A DNA stretch of 64,000 bases from assembly GCA_016235555.1 (NCBI GenBank), contig JACRKC010000030.1, positions 53,150 to 117,149 on the forward strand, given 5' to 3'. Each line of letters starts with the position of its first letter. Position 1 is the stretch's first letter. The notes beneath the pieces are model-generated. The model had not been told where the DNA came from, searched no databases, and saw only the letters and a list, made by a program, of their open reading frames with translations. A program made the translations under genes and the position numbers. Below, piece after piece: positions 53,365-62,332 of this stretch. This DNA is from Verrucomicrobiota bacterium. Lineage in GTDB: Bacteria > Verrucomicrobiota > Verrucomicrobiia > Opitutales > Opitutaceae.

Positions 53365-54032
53365 ATCAGCGGCTGGCCATCGCGTTGATCGCCGCCTCGT
53401 GTTTCGGCGCGGGGTTTGCCGCCCGGTGGTGGACGGAGAACGACGGCCCGGCCGTCCCCCCGCCCCCGGCGGTGCTGGGCAGCGAATTCGCCTCGACCGC
53501 CGCGGCGGGCAAGGCGGAGCCGAAGAGCAAGAACCGCGGCTCCAGTTCCCATCCGGAGCCCAACCGCCACCGGCTGGCCGCTGAGATTCAGCGCCTCCGC
53601 CCCCAGATCGACGCCTACCGGGCGCGCATCGACGAGCTCGACCGCGAGTTTGACCGGGCGCTGGTCGCCCTGCTCAGCCCGGAGCAGCGGGAGAAGTTCG
53701 ATGCCCGCCTGAAGCGCATCGCCGAGCGCCGGGCCAAGGACGAGGCGCGCGAGGCGGCGGAAAACGCGCTGCTGACCGACGAACAGCTTTTCCAACTCCA
53801 GCAACGGCCGCTCTGGAACGTGCTCTGGTCCGTCTCGATCGACTCGCGCTACGAGCGCCTCAACAAGGATCTGAAGTTCACCGAGGAGCAGACGCGCAAG
53901 GTGAAGGAGCTCTACCGGCAGCGCCGGGAGAAGTTCATCGCGCTCGTCGACACCGTGCCGCCGCCGACGATCACCTTGTCCACGCTGGCGGCGCAGGCGC
54001 AGAAGATCGGCGGCGATCCGGCGAAGAAGTAG
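53361..54032 (+). CDS. Membrane-anchored periplasmic helical protein (Spy/CpxP-like)
   Basis: 223 residues from ATG 53361 (ATGA overlap with the preceding stop). N-terminal helix LAIALIAASCFGAGFAARWW, a Pro/Ala linker, then helical segments: EIQRLRPQIDAYRARIDELD, 'ALVALLSPEQREKFDARLKR' and LKFTEEQTRKVKELYRQRRE, again LSPEQ/FTEEQ motifs as in Spy/CpxP proteins. It parallels 31732-32370. Likely an envelope-stress sensor or buffer working with the sigma factor two genes upstream. Confidence 0.72.
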   Translation: MNQRLAIALIAASCFGAGFAARWWTENDGPAVPPPPAVLGSEFASTAAAGKAEPKSKNRGSSSHPEPNRHRLAAEIQRLRPQIDAYRARIDELDREFDRALVALLSPEQREKFDARLKRIAERRAKDEAREAAENALLTDEQLFQLQQRPLWNVLWSVSIDSRYERLNKDLKFTEEQTRKVKELYRQRREKFIALVDTVPPPTITLSTLAAQAQKIGGDPAKK

Positions 54033-54088
54033 CGCGGCACGTGCGGAGCCTTGGCGCGGGCTTGACCGCCATCAGAGGCGCCGCGTGA

Positions 54089-55480
54089 ATGGCGCGCATG
54101 GTGCCGAGCGTCCTCATCGTCGACGACGAGAAACATACCCGCGAGGGACTCCAGCAGGCACTCGCCGAGAGCTACGATGTGACCGTGGCGGCGAGCGCCG
54201 ACGAGGCGTTCAACCTGCTGGACGCCCAGCCGTTCGACGTCGTGCTCACCGACCTGCGGATGCCGGGCAAATCCGGCCTGAAGGTGATCGACAAGGCGCT
54301 CGCCGCGCCCCAGCGCCCCGCCGTCCTGATGATGACCGCCTATGGCAGCATCGACACCGCCGTCGAGGCCATGAAGCGCGGCGCCGTCGATTTTCTCACC
54401 AAGCCGGTCAACATCGAGCGGTTGGAGGTGCTGATCCAGCGGGCGTTGAAAACGAAGACGCTCGAGGTCGAGGTGAAGCAGCTCCACGAGCGGCTCGATG
54501 AGAGGTTTTCCTTCGACAACATCATCGGCCATTCGCCGAAATTGAAGGATGTGATCGAGCGCGTGCGGCTCGTGGCGCCGGCACGCGCCACCATCCTGAT
54601 CGAAGGCGAATCCGGAACCGGCAAGGAACTGATTGCCCAGGCGATCCATCAGGTGAGCCCGCGGGCGCGCGCGCCGTTTGTCGCCGTGCACTGCGCGGCG
54701 CTCTCGGAGAATCTGCTGGAGAGCGAGCTGTTCGGCCATGAGCGCGGGGCGTTCACGGGTGCGGTGGAGCGGCGCGTGGGGCGGTTCGAGTCGGCGGACG
54801 GTGGCACGCTGTTCCTCGATGAGATCGGCGAGATCTCGCAGTCGACGCAGGTGAAGCTGCTGCGATTTTTGGAGACGAAGGCGATCGAGCGCGTCGGCGG
54901 CTCCAAGCCGATCGAGCTGGACGTGCGTCTGGTCGCCGCGACCAACCGCAACCTCGAACAGATGGTGCGCGACGGGAAGTTTCGCGAGGATCTGTTCTTC
55001 CGGCTCAATGTCGTGCGGATCACGATGCCGCCGCTGCGGGAGCGCGCGGAGGACATCCCGCTGCTGCTGGCGCATTTCATCAAGGTGTTTTCCGACGAAA
55101 ACGGCCAGCCTCTGCTGACGGTGGAGCCGGGCGCGCTGCGCACGCTGCAGCGTTACGGCTGGCCGGGAAACATCCGCGAGCTGCGGAATTTCTGCGAGAA
55201 CGCCGTCGTGCTCCGTCGCGGCGGCAGCCTCACCGAATACGACCTGGAGCCCAGATTCCGGGGCGAAGGCGGGGCCGCGCCCGCCGCGTCCGGCCTGAGG
55301 CCCGCGGCGCCCGCCGCGAATTCGCTGTCGGTCGAGGAGAACGAGAAACGGTTGCTGCGCGAGGCGTTGTTGAAGGCCCGGGGCAACCGCACCAAGGCCG
55401 CCCAGCTGATGGGCATCAGCCGGCGCACGCTGCACCGCAAACTCGATCAATGGCCCGAACTCGACGTGACGGACAAATGA
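54089..55480 (+). CDS. Sigma-54-dependent response regulator (NtrC/ZraR type)
   Basis: 463 residues: receiver domain with phospho-Asp (FDVVLTDLRMPGKSGLKVID) and the switch/lysine end (VDFLTKPVNIERL); AAA+ domain with Walker A ILIEGESGTGKELIAQAIHQ, the sigma-54 contact loop ERGAFTGAVERRVGRFE, Walker B GGTLFLDEIGEI and the arginine region NLEQMVRDGKFREDLFFRLN; and a Fis-type helix-turn-helix (NRTKAAQLMGISRRTLHRKL). It activates sigma-54 promoters after phosphorylation. Promoters of that class precede glnII and amt in this window, and an NtrB-like kinase is at 49395. ATG 54089 or ATG 54098 are both possible starts. Confidence 0.93.
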   Translation: MARMVPSVLIVDDEKHTREGLQQALAESYDVTVAASADEAFNLLDAQPFDVVLTDLRMPGKSGLKVIDKALAAPQRPAVLMMTAYGSIDTAVEAMKRGAVDFLTKPVNIERLEVLIQRALKTKTLEVEVKQLHERLDERFSFDNIIGHSPKLKDVIERVRLVAPARATILIEGESGTGKELIAQAIHQVSPRARAPFVAVHCAALSENLLESELFGHERGAFTGAVERRVGRFESADGGTLFLDEIGEISQSTQVKLLRFLETKAIERVGGSKPIELDVRLVAATNRNLEQMVRDGKFREDLFFRLNVVRITMPPLRERAEDIPLLLAHFIKVFSDENGQPLLTVEPGALRTLQRYGWPGNIRELRNFCENAVVLRRGGSLTEYDLEPRFRGEGGAAPAASGLRPAAPAANSLSVEENEKRLLREALLKARGNRTKAAQLMGISRRTLHRKLDQWPELDVTDK

Positions 55481-55491
55481 GAGCGGCCTTC

Positions 55492-55564
55492 GAGGTGGAG
55501 CGCGTTGACCCCAACGCGCTGGAGCGGACGGATGAAAAGCGCGTTGACGTCAACGCGCTCCACC
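55492..55564. repeat. Palindromic element family F, copy 3 (intergenic)
   Basis: GAGGTGGAGCGCGTTG-accc-CAACGCGCTGG and AAAAGCGCGTTG-acgt-CAACGCGCTCCACC, the same end hairpins as the in-gene copies at 5962-6083 and 9552-9671 but with a 13-base centre. It ends one base before the ATG of the next gene (55566), so it overlaps that gene's ribosome-binding region. Confidence 0.85.
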
Positions 55565-55565
55565 C

Positions 55566-57365
55566 ATGACCCGCCCGCGCACCGCCCAGGAGTTCATCCA
55601 CTGGCTCGAAGTGGGCGGGGGCGCCCGCTGGCTGCGACTGGCCGCGGTGCTGGCGGGCACGCTGGCGCTGTCGTTGTTGATCGGGTGGAAGCAGTTTCAC
55701 GGCCCTGCCACCGAGATCACGCTGATGCAGGCGGTCACGGGCCGGCAGCTCGCACGGGGCGAGGGTTTCACGACGCTGGTCAATGTGCCCCAGACCGCGG
55801 CGCAGCTACAGGCCCGCGGGATCAGATTTGATCCGGCGAAAGCCTATCCCGAACTGCACCAGGCACCGCTTTACGCGATGGCGATCGGCGGCGCGCTGCG
55901 GTTGCTGCCCGAGGGCCGGCGGGAGTGGCTGTTTGCCGCGCCGCCCGAGCCGCCGGATGGATTTCGCGCCGACTACTTTCTGCTCGGACTGAATCTCCTC
56001 CTGCTCTGGCTCGCCGCGGGGCTGACTTTCGTGCTGGGGCGACGGCTGTTTGAGCCGCGCGTCGGCTGGCTCGCGGCGTTGGCGTTGCTGGTATCGATGC
56101 CGGTCTGGCAACAGACGGTGCTGGTCAACGGCACGCCGCTTCTGATGGTGGTGGCGCTGTTCACCTTCCGGGTCTGGCACGGCGTGGAGGAGGCGGCCGA
56201 CGCAGCGCGCGGCCGGCGGTTGTGGGCCGGACTGGTGGGGCTGGGCGCGGCCTGCGGACTGCTGTTCCTGGCCGACTATGCGGCCGGCGCGCTGGTCGTC
56301 GTCGCGCTGGCTTACGCGGCGTGGCGGTTTGCCGGCGTCCGCCGCTGGCTGGCCGTCGGGGCCGTGGCCCTGGGGTTTGCGCTGCTCACGGCACCGTGGG
56401 TGGTGCGAAACGCGCGGTTGGTCGGACACCCCGTGGCCCTCGCGGCCCAAAACGTCGCGCTCAAAGCCGGCGACTCCACCGCCGAGCCGGCGAATGTGCG
56501 GGCGGCGCTGACGACGGAGCTGCCCCGCGTCGACCTCAACAAGCTCGGCAACAAGGCGCTCACCTCGCTGCAGGAAAACCTCAAGTCGCGGCTCTGGTCC
56601 GGCGGCGCGATGTGGTTCGCGGCGTTTTTCGTGGCGGGTGGCTTTTACCCGTTTCGCTCGGCCGCGGCGAACCGGCTGCGCTGGTGGTTTACGATCGGAC
56701 TCGGCGTCCTGCTGCTGGCGCAGGCGGCGTTGAATTCCGGCGAGGGCGAGCGGCTCGTCGCCGTGTGGACCGCGCCGCTGGTGATGGTGTTCGGCGCGGG
56801 TTTCTTCTGGGTGCTGTTGGGCGCCAACGAAGCGCTGTCCCGCTGGCCGCGGGTGGTGGTGGCGGCCTTGCTCGCGGCCCAGGCGGTGCCGCTCGTGCAT
56901 GATGCGCTCGAACCGCGCCGGCTGCATTTCCAGTATCCGCCGTATTTCCCCGCGCTGTTTCAGGGCATGCGGCAGGAACTGGCCCGTCGCGGCCCGCGCG
57001 CGGAGAAATTCGGCTTCATGGCCGACGTGCCGGCGGGCATGGCGTGGTATGCCGGGGTGCGGGTGTGGGTGCAACCGCCGAAGATGCGCGACTTCTATGC
57101 CATCACGCTCGAGCAGCCGATCGGACAACTCCTGCTCACGCCGCGCACGCTCGATCGTCCGTTCTTTTCGGACCTGAATGCCAAGCCGGTCCTGCCCGCG
57201 TCGCTCGGCACCGTGGCCAACCGTTTCGGCGAATGGGGTGAGGTCTATGCCGGCCTGCTGACGGGCAACTTCCCCCCCGAACTGCCGTTGAGCTCCCGGC
57301 AAAAACTGGCGGAAAACCTCTACGTGCTGCTGAACCCCGCGCTCCCGCCGCCGCCGGGAAAGTAA
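55566..57365 (+). CDS. GT-C-type (GT39/ArnT-like) membrane glycosyltransferase, putative
   Basis: 599 residues, about 11 transmembrane helices between ~residues 20 and 440, and a soluble C-terminal region. The first loop has GPATEITLMQAVTGRQLARG and YPELHQAPLYAMAIGGALRL, the position and pattern of the catalytic acidic residue and 'PPLY' segment of PMT_2/GT39 enzymes. Such enzymes move sugars from polyprenyl phosphate to proteins or lipids. It begins a run of surface-polysaccharide genes (barrel protein, tyrosine kinase). The start codon follows a palindromic element and has no visible Shine-Dalgarno. Confidence 0.75.
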   Translation: MTRPRTAQEFIHWLEVGGGARWLRLAAVLAGTLALSLLIGWKQFHGPATEITLMQAVTGRQLARGEGFTTLVNVPQTAAQLQARGIRFDPAKAYPELHQAPLYAMAIGGALRLLPEGRREWLFAAPPEPPDGFRADYFLLGLNLLLLWLAAGLTFVLGRRLFEPRVGWLAALALLVSMPVWQQTVLVNGTPLLMVVALFTFRVWHGVEEAADAARGRRLWAGLVGLGAACGLLFLADYAAGALVVVALAYAAWRFAGVRRWLAVGAVALGFALLTAPWVVRNARLVGHPVALAAQNVALKAGDSTAEPANVRAALTTELPRVDLNKLGNKALTSLQENLKSRLWSGGAMWFAAFFVAGGFYPFRSAAANRLRWWFTIGLGVLLLAQAALNSGEGERLVAVWTAPLVMVFGAGFFWVLLGANEALSRWPRVVVAALLAAQAVPLVHDALEPRRLHFQYPPYFPALFQGMRQELARRGPRAEKFGFMADVPAGMAWYAGVRVWVQPPKMRDFYAITLEQPIGQLLLTPRTLDRPFFSDLNAKPVLPASLGTVANRFGEWGEVYAGLLTGNFPPELPLSSRQKLAENLYVLLNPALPPPPGK

Positions 57366-57425
57366 TTGCTTCAGCCAGCTTTTTGCGCCTAGGGTCCGTC
57401 GCAACGTGTCCGGCCTTATCGACTG

Positions 57426-58604
57426 ATGATGAATTTTTTTCGTGTCCTCCTGGCAGGCGGATTGGCGGCGGTTTTGCCCGCCCTGGCCGTGTATGCCCCG
57501 GTGCCGGAAAAGGATCAGGGCAAGGCGCTGACGGTGAAGGTCAAATCCGCGCTCTCCTACGATTCCAACATCTTTGGCGGTGCGACCGGCGCGATCGAGA
57601 GTTCGATTTTCCAGGTGGTGCCGGGCATCGCCTACAATGCGTCGGTCACCGACCAGATGTTCGTGTCGCTCGCCTACGAACTCACGCTCGACCACTACGA
57701 CAACCGCCCCGGCGACAAGCTGCTCGACAGCCACATGGCGATGGCCCGTCTCGCCCGGGCGATGTCGCCGACGACCACAGTGGACTTCGTCGAGCTGTTC
57801 ATGGCTGCCAGCAGCCCGGAATCTTTGCTCAACGGTCTCCCGCTCAATGCGGATCAGTCCATGATCCGCAACGAGGTCGACGGCACCTTGCTCACGAGCC
57901 TGAACCCGAAGCTCGGCGCGTCGCTGAAGGCGCGCACCGTTTACAACAAGTTCCGCAACGCGATCCTCGGCCGCAGCCTCGACCGCATCGAAAACCTCTA
58001 CGGCCTCTCCGTCGATTTCGCGGCGCTGCCCGAGGTCAAGGTGGTGGGCGAGCTCCGCCATCAGGACGTGTTCTATCGCAAGCTGGGCGAAGTGAAAAAC
58101 AAGCGCTCCGACTTCGTGATGGGCGGGGTCGATTACGCCCTGGCGAAGAAAATGACGGCGTCAGCGCGCGCCGGCGCCGAGTGGCGCCACCGCAGTTCCG
58201 AGCGCAGTGCGGCGGTGCCTTACGTCGAAGTCACCTCGAAGTATACCTACGCGCCCGAGTCGTTCATCACCGCCGGTTACATGCTCACCATCGAGGAGAC
58301 CTCCGACACGGCGCGGTTCACCGATACGCGCGTGAACCGGTTCATCCTGAATCTGCAGCACCACTTCACGCCGCTGATCGCCGTGTCGGCCGGCGCGACC
58401 TTCGAGCCTTCGGTGATCAAGGGCCGCCGCGGCCAGGCCAGCATCGACGAGGACACCGGGCGCTACGGCGTCGCGCTCACCTATCTGCCGACGAAGAATT
58501 GGGTCCTGACCGGCAGCATCGATTTCGACAAAGTGAATTCGGGTGAAGCCTCGCGCGGCGTGGAACGCACGCGCTACGCGCTGACCGGCAGCTACACGTT
58601 TTAG
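57426..58604 (+). CDS. Outer-membrane beta-barrel protein of an exopolysaccharide locus
   Basis: 392 residues with a signal peptide (FFRVLLAGGLAAVLPALAVY). The rest is alternating amphipathic strands ending in an aromatic residue (RYALTGSYTF, C-terminal Phe), as outer-membrane barrels do; SALSYDSNIFGGATGAIESS ('YDSNIF') is typical of barrel proteins next to Wzc-type genes and exosortase loci. It may form part of the export channel or a structural barrel. It lies 20 bp upstream of the tyrosine kinase, probably one operon. Confidence 0.78.
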   Translation: MMNFFRVLLAGGLAAVLPALAVYAPVPEKDQGKALTVKVKSALSYDSNIFGGATGAIESSIFQVVPGIAYNASVTDQMFVSLAYELTLDHYDNRPGDKLLDSHMAMARLARAMSPTTTVDFVELFMAASSPESLLNGLPLNADQSMIRNEVDGTLLTSLNPKLGASLKARTVYNKFRNAILGRSLDRIENLYGLSVDFAALPEVKVVGELRHQDVFYRKLGEVKNKRSDFVMGGVDYALAKKMTASARAGAEWRHRSSERSAAVPYVEVTSKYTYAPESFITAGYMLTIEETSDTARFTDTRVNRFILNLQHHFTPLIAVSAGATFEPSVIKGRRGQASIDEDTGRYGVALTYLPTKNWVLTGSIDFDKVNSGEASRGVERTRYALTGSYTF

Positions 58605-58624
58605 TCCGCGCGAACCACCGCGCC

Positions 58625-60787
58625 ATGGCCCACGCCCCCGTCAATCGAGACAGCGCGTCGCTTGCGGATTTTCTGCAGGTGCTGCGGCTGCGCCAGGCGC
58701 TCATCGTGTTCATCGTGGCGCTGGTGTTCGCGACCACGGCGGTCGTCACGTGGTTCATGCCGAAATGGTATCTCGCCACCACCAAGGTGCGGGTCGAGAA
58801 ACCCGAGGGGGAGGTGAAGCTCTTCCAGGCCCAGGCGAACACCGGCTACGATCCCTACTTCCTGCAGGATCAGTTCAAGATCATGCAGTCCGAGAAAATC
58901 CTCTACCCGGTCATCGCGCGGCTCAACCTCGGCACCGAGCTGAAATCGTCCTTCGGCACCGCCACGGCCGTCCCGAAGGCGATCGTCTACCGCTTGCTCG
59001 TCGACCGGATGCTCCGCGTCGAATCGCAGCGCAGCTCGTCCCTCATCGAGATCAACGTCCTCGCGCAGGATCCGGAGCTCGGTGCGCGCATCGCCAACGA
59101 GATCGCCCGCACCTATTCCGAGGATCGCATCGCGCTCGCGACGCAGGACCAGCGCGAGGGCCTGGCCAAGCTCGACCAGGAGCGCCTCGCACAGGAGCGC
59201 AAGGTTTCCGCCCAGCGCGACGCCGTCGAAAAGTTGCGCAAGGATCTCAACATCTCCGGCGTCGATCTCAACGCCCGCTACTCCGACATGGAGATCGAGA
59301 CCCTGCGCCAGATGCAGAACTCGCTCATCGCCCTGCGCGTCGACGCCATCGGGCGCAAGACGCGCTGGGAGCAGTTCAGGGCCTCGCTGCCCGAAGACCG
59401 GCTCAGCCTCGTCAACACGGAGCTCATCCCCGATGTCAACATCCAGAACCTCCTCCAAGCCTACCTCGTCGCCGATCAGAAGGTGACGACGCTCAAATCC
59501 CGGCTCGGCGAGGCCCACCCCGATCTCGTCGCCGCGATCGACAGCCGCGCCAAGATCAAGGAGCAGCTCGAGGCCCAGTTGCGCGGTTTCCAGAACGCGC
59601 TCGAGATGCACTACAAGGAGGCCCAGTCGCGGGTCGAGGAACTCGAGCGCCAGTTGGAGCAGGCGAAGATCAGCCAGATCCTGTCGGCGCGCGAAAAGAT
59701 GCGGCCGTTCGAGGAGGCCACCCAGAAGCTCGACGATGAACAGCGCCTGCTCACCACCCTCAAGCTCACGCTGCGCCAGCGCGAGATCGACTTCCAGGTG
59801 CCGAAAAAGACGATCGAGATTCTCAATACCGCGGAACCGGCGCGCTTCCCCAGCCGCCCGAGCTGGCCGCTCAATCTCACGTTCGCCTTCCTGTTCGGTT
59901 CGGTGCTGTCCGTGGGCGTGGCGTTGCTGCTGGAGTATTTCGACACGAGTTTCCGCAACGTCGCCGACGTCGAGTCGCGCCTGAAGCTGCCGGTGCTGGG
60001 CGTCATCCCGTTCCAGCGCGACCCGCTCGGCGCGCACTCCGATGATCCCGCCGATGCCGAGCCGTATCGCGTGCTGCACACGAATCTCAACCTCGGCCTG
60101 AAGCCCGGCCAGCCGCACGCGCTCGTGCTGTTCTCGGCCGGTCCCGGCGAGGGCAAATCCACGACGCTGCACCGGCTCGCGACGCTGATGGGCGCCGTGG
60201 GGGAGCGCGTCGTGTTGATCGACTCCGACCTCCGGCGGCCGACGCAGCACCGGCTGGCGGGCCGTTCACGCGAGCCCGGCCTGAGCGACGTGCTGCTCGG
60301 CCGCGTGCCGCTCGACGAGGCGTTGCAGCGAGGGGTTCAGCCGGGCGTCGATTTTCTCCCGAGCGGCGGCTCGCCCGGATTCACGTTGAGCCTGCTGCAC
60401 GCCAACCGCCTCCGCGACCTCATCGCGACGCTGCGCACGCGATACGACAAGATCGTCTTCGACTCCCCGCCGATCATCGGCGTCAGCGACGCGAGCGTGC
60501 TGGCGAGCGCGGTCGATGGCGCCATGTTGCTCATCCAGCACCGGCGCAACCCGCAAAGCATGGTCGTGCGCGCGCAGCAGATCGTCCAGGGACTCAACAC
60601 CCCGCTCCTCGGCGTCGTGCTCAACCAGGTGCCGCCGCACGCCGGCGATGACTACGGTTACTACACGCAAAACTACGCCTATTACAGCGAGCATTCCGGT
60701 GGGAAGAAATCGCGTCAGTCGCGCGGCGCATCGGCGAAGGCCGAAGGCGATCGTCTGGTGCTGCGCGAGCCGGACAAACGGGGCTAG
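58625..60787 (+). CDS. Wzc-type polysaccharide co-polymerase with BY-kinase domain
   Basis: 720 residues. N-terminal Wzz domain: helix (LRQALIVFIVALVFATTAVV), periplasmic coiled-coil region rich in Glu/Gln and Arg, and second helix (LNLTFAFLFGSVLSVGVALL). The cytoplasmic bacterial tyrosine kinase has Walker A LFSAGPGEGKSTTLHRLATL, Walker A' RVVLIDSDLRRPTQHRLAGR and Walker B YDKIVFDSPPIIGVSDASVL. The tail is tyrosine-rich (DDYGYYTQNYAYYSEHSG), the autophosphorylation cluster. It controls polymer length and export of a capsule or exopolysaccharide. Wzx/Wzy/Wza genes are not in this window. Confidence 0.93.
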   Translation: MAHAPVNRDSASLADFLQVLRLRQALIVFIVALVFATTAVVTWFMPKWYLATTKVRVEKPEGEVKLFQAQANTGYDPYFLQDQFKIMQSEKILYPVIARLNLGTELKSSFGTATAVPKAIVYRLLVDRMLRVESQRSSSLIEINVLAQDPELGARIANEIARTYSEDRIALATQDQREGLAKLDQERLAQERKVSAQRDAVEKLRKDLNISGVDLNARYSDMEIETLRQMQNSLIALRVDAIGRKTRWEQFRASLPEDRLSLVNTELIPDVNIQNLLQAYLVADQKVTTLKSRLGEAHPDLVAAIDSRAKIKEQLEAQLRGFQNALEMHYKEAQSRVEELERQLEQAKISQILSAREKMRPFEEATQKLDDEQRLLTTLKLTLRQREIDFQVPKKTIEILNTAEPARFPSRPSWPLNLTFAFLFGSVLSVGVALLLEYFDTSFRNVADVESRLKLPVLGVIPFQRDPLGAHSDDPADAEPYRVLHTNLNLGLKPGQPHALVLFSAGPGEGKSTTLHRLATLMGAVGERVVLIDSDLRRPTQHRLAGRSREPGLSDVLLGRVPLDEALQRGVQPGVDFLPSGGSPGFTLSLLHANRLRDLIATLRTRYDKIVFDSPPIIGVSDASVLASAVDGAMLLIQHRRNPQSMVVRAQQIVQGLNTPLLGVVLNQVPPHAGDDYGYYTQNYAYYSEHSGGKKSRQSRGASAKAEGDRLVLREPDKRG

Positions 60788-60826
60788 GGGCGGTCATGCA
60801 CTGGTGTGCCGTGCAGCGCGCTCGAA

Positions 60827-60902
60827 GGGTGGGGCCCGACCTCCGGGCGGGCCGACAACACGGGTGCAACCTGACGGGCCGCCCGGAGGTCGGCCCCGAC
60901 CG
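60827..60902. repeat. Inverted repeat after the tyrosine-kinase gene
   Basis: GGGTGGGGCCCGACCTCCGG(GCGGGCC) faces GGGCCGCCCGGAGGTCGGCC(CCGACC). It could terminate or stabilise the transcript; no T-run follows. Single copy in the window. Confidence 0.65.
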
Positions 60903-60917
60903 TCCGGCAAAAAGTTC

Positions 60918-61844
60918 ATGACCGCCTCCAGGAACCGCGGCCCGATCCGCGTGCCCGTGGCCTTGAAATCTCCGATGCGAGTGCTGGCGCTGATTGCGGC
61001 CATGGTGGCGGGCGGGCCGTCGTCGGTCGGTGCCGATTTGCGCGTGGTGGGATCGGATTTGATGGGCGTGGAGTTTTCCAAGGCGCTCTACGGATTTGCC
61101 GGCCGGCGGGAAATATCGGTCGCGCTGGCGCTGGACGGCAGCCGCCCGGGCTTGGGCGAGCTGAAGGCCGGGCGCGCGCAACTGGCCCTGTGTGTGTTTG
61201 CGCCCGGCGATGAGCGCGAGGCGGCGGACTTTGCGCGCCGGACCGTGGCCTATCACCGGGTCGTGGTCCTCGCCCCCGCGGCGGCGCCGGTCGAGCAAGT
61301 CACCCTCGCCCAGCTGGCCGGGGTGTTTGGCGTCGGCGGCCCGCCGGGCATCACCGATTGGGGCGGGTTGGGCGCGCGGGGAGCGTGGCAGGCCTTGGGC
61401 GTGGTGCCGTTGGTGCCGGCGGCCGGCGCGGGCATTGGCGTGGAGTATTTCCGCCAGGCGGTGCTGGCGGGGCGCGCGTATCGAACGAACGCGGCACGCT
61501 ACGAGCGGCTCGCGGATCTGGCGGGCAATTTCCAGGGGGAAAGTCGCGTGCTGGCCCTCGCCGCCGCGCCGCTGCCCGGGCACGTGCCGGCCAAACTCGT
61601 CGCCGTGGCCAGCCGGCCCGGACAGCTCGCGTCTCTGCCGACGGCGGAAAACGTGCACTCGGGGGACTATCCGCTGCGGCTGGCGTTGGTGGCCGTCTAT
61701 CGGCGCGAGTCCGCGGCGTCGGTCCGGTGGTTGCTCGAGTTCCTGATGAGCGACGACGCCACGCGGGAGTTCGAGCGGGCGCACCTGGTGCCGCTGCCGG
61801 CGAGTGTCCGCCGCCGGCCGATCTCGTTGCCGGAGAACCCGTGA
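60918..61844 (+). CDS. PstS-like phosphate-binding (PBP-domain) protein, orphan
   Basis: 308 residues from ATG 60918, or 289 from ATG 60975, which gives the neater signal peptide MRVLALIAAMVAGGPSSVGA. The body has the order of periplasmic phosphate-binding proteins: LRVVGSDLMGVEFSKALYGF, 'LKAGRAQLALCVFAPGDERE' and VEQVTLAQLAGVFGVGGPPG, and a C-terminal 'SGDYPLRLALVAVYRRESAA' (family: 'YPL.RPLY.Y'). No pst permease genes are adjacent. It follows polysaccharide genes, and orphan PBP-domain proteins may serve other roles. Moderately diverged; ligand unproven. Confidence 0.72.
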   Translation: MTASRNRGPIRVPVALKSPMRVLALIAAMVAGGPSSVGADLRVVGSDLMGVEFSKALYGFAGRREISVALALDGSRPGLGELKAGRAQLALCVFAPGDEREAADFARRTVAYHRVVVLAPAAAPVEQVTLAQLAGVFGVGGPPGITDWGGLGARGAWQALGVVPLVPAAGAGIGVEYFRQAVLAGRAYRTNAARYERLADLAGNFQGESRVLALAAAPLPGHVPAKLVAVASRPGQLASLPTAENVHSGDYPLRLALVAVYRRESAASVRWLLEFLMSDDATREFERAHLVPLPASVRRRPISLPENP

Positions 61845-61869
61845 TTCGAGGTCGGCGCGGACGTTGATC

Positions 61870-62023
61870 GGGCGCATCTCAGTTTTCTGCAATGTGTCCG
61901 CACCGCAGGGGTGGGCCGGGCGCTCCTCGCACGGCCAGCGGGTGGCGATGCCCGCTCGTTCCTGGCCGCCCGCGGAGCGGCCGGCCCACCTTTCGGCTTG
62001 CTGCAAGAAAGTGAGATGCGCCC
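61870..62023. mobile_element. Miniature inverted-repeat element (family D, copy 3), 154 bp with perfect 9-bp target duplication
   Basis: Begins GGGCGCATCTCAGTTTTCTG and ends GCAAGAAAGTGAGATGCGCC(C). It is flanked on both sides by ACGTTGATC (61861-61869 and 62024-62032), a perfect 9-bp direct repeat. The core (GTGGGCCGGGCGCTCC ... GGAGCGGCCGGCCCACC) matches that of copy 1 at 12562. No coding capacity. Confidence 0.9.
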
Positions 62024-62050
62024 ACGTTGATCCAACATGCAAAATAGCTG

Positions 62051-62078
62051 TTGACGGACGCCGCGGCGCACCTACTCC
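62051..62078 (+). promoter_or_regulatory. Promoter of the tRNA-Gly gene
   Basis: TTGACG (62051-62056), a 16-base spacer and TACTCC (62073-62078), 14 bases before the mature tRNA 5' end. Confidence 0.55.
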
Positions 62079-62092
62079 TTGCACCCTGCTCT

Positions 62093-62168
<76 letters not shown>

Positions 62169-62173
62169 TTTTC

Positions 62174-62212
62174 AAAAAGGCGCATCAGGATCGCTCCTGA
62201 TGCGCCTTTTTT
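62174..62212 (+). terminator. Rho-independent terminator after tRNA-Gly
   Basis: AAAAAGGCGCATCAGGA, loop TCGC, TCCTGATGCGCCTTTTTT: a perfect 12-bp stem with flanking A and T runs, six bases after the tRNA CCA. Confidence 0.95.
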
Positions 62213-62258
62213 GTGCCAGTTTCTGGCGAGTGAGGATGAATGGGGCGATCGGGGCGGT

Positions 62259-62275
62259 TTGGCATCGCGGCTGCT
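62259..62275 (+). promoter_or_regulatory. Sigma-54 promoter of the amt-glnK operon
   Basis: TTGGCATCGCGGCTGCT keeps the -24 GG (62261-62262) and -12 GC (62273-62274) at the required 10-base spacing, with two mismatches to TGGCAC-N5-TTGCW. It lies 58 bp upstream of the amt ATG and parallels the better-matching promoter of glnII. A short hairpin (CCCCGGATTCGTCCGGGG, 62293-62310) follows in the leader. Confidence 0.65.
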
Positions 62276-62332
62276 AACGAGCGCGTCTCACGCCCCGGAT
62301 TCGTCCGGGGGACCATCGCAATCCACCTACCT

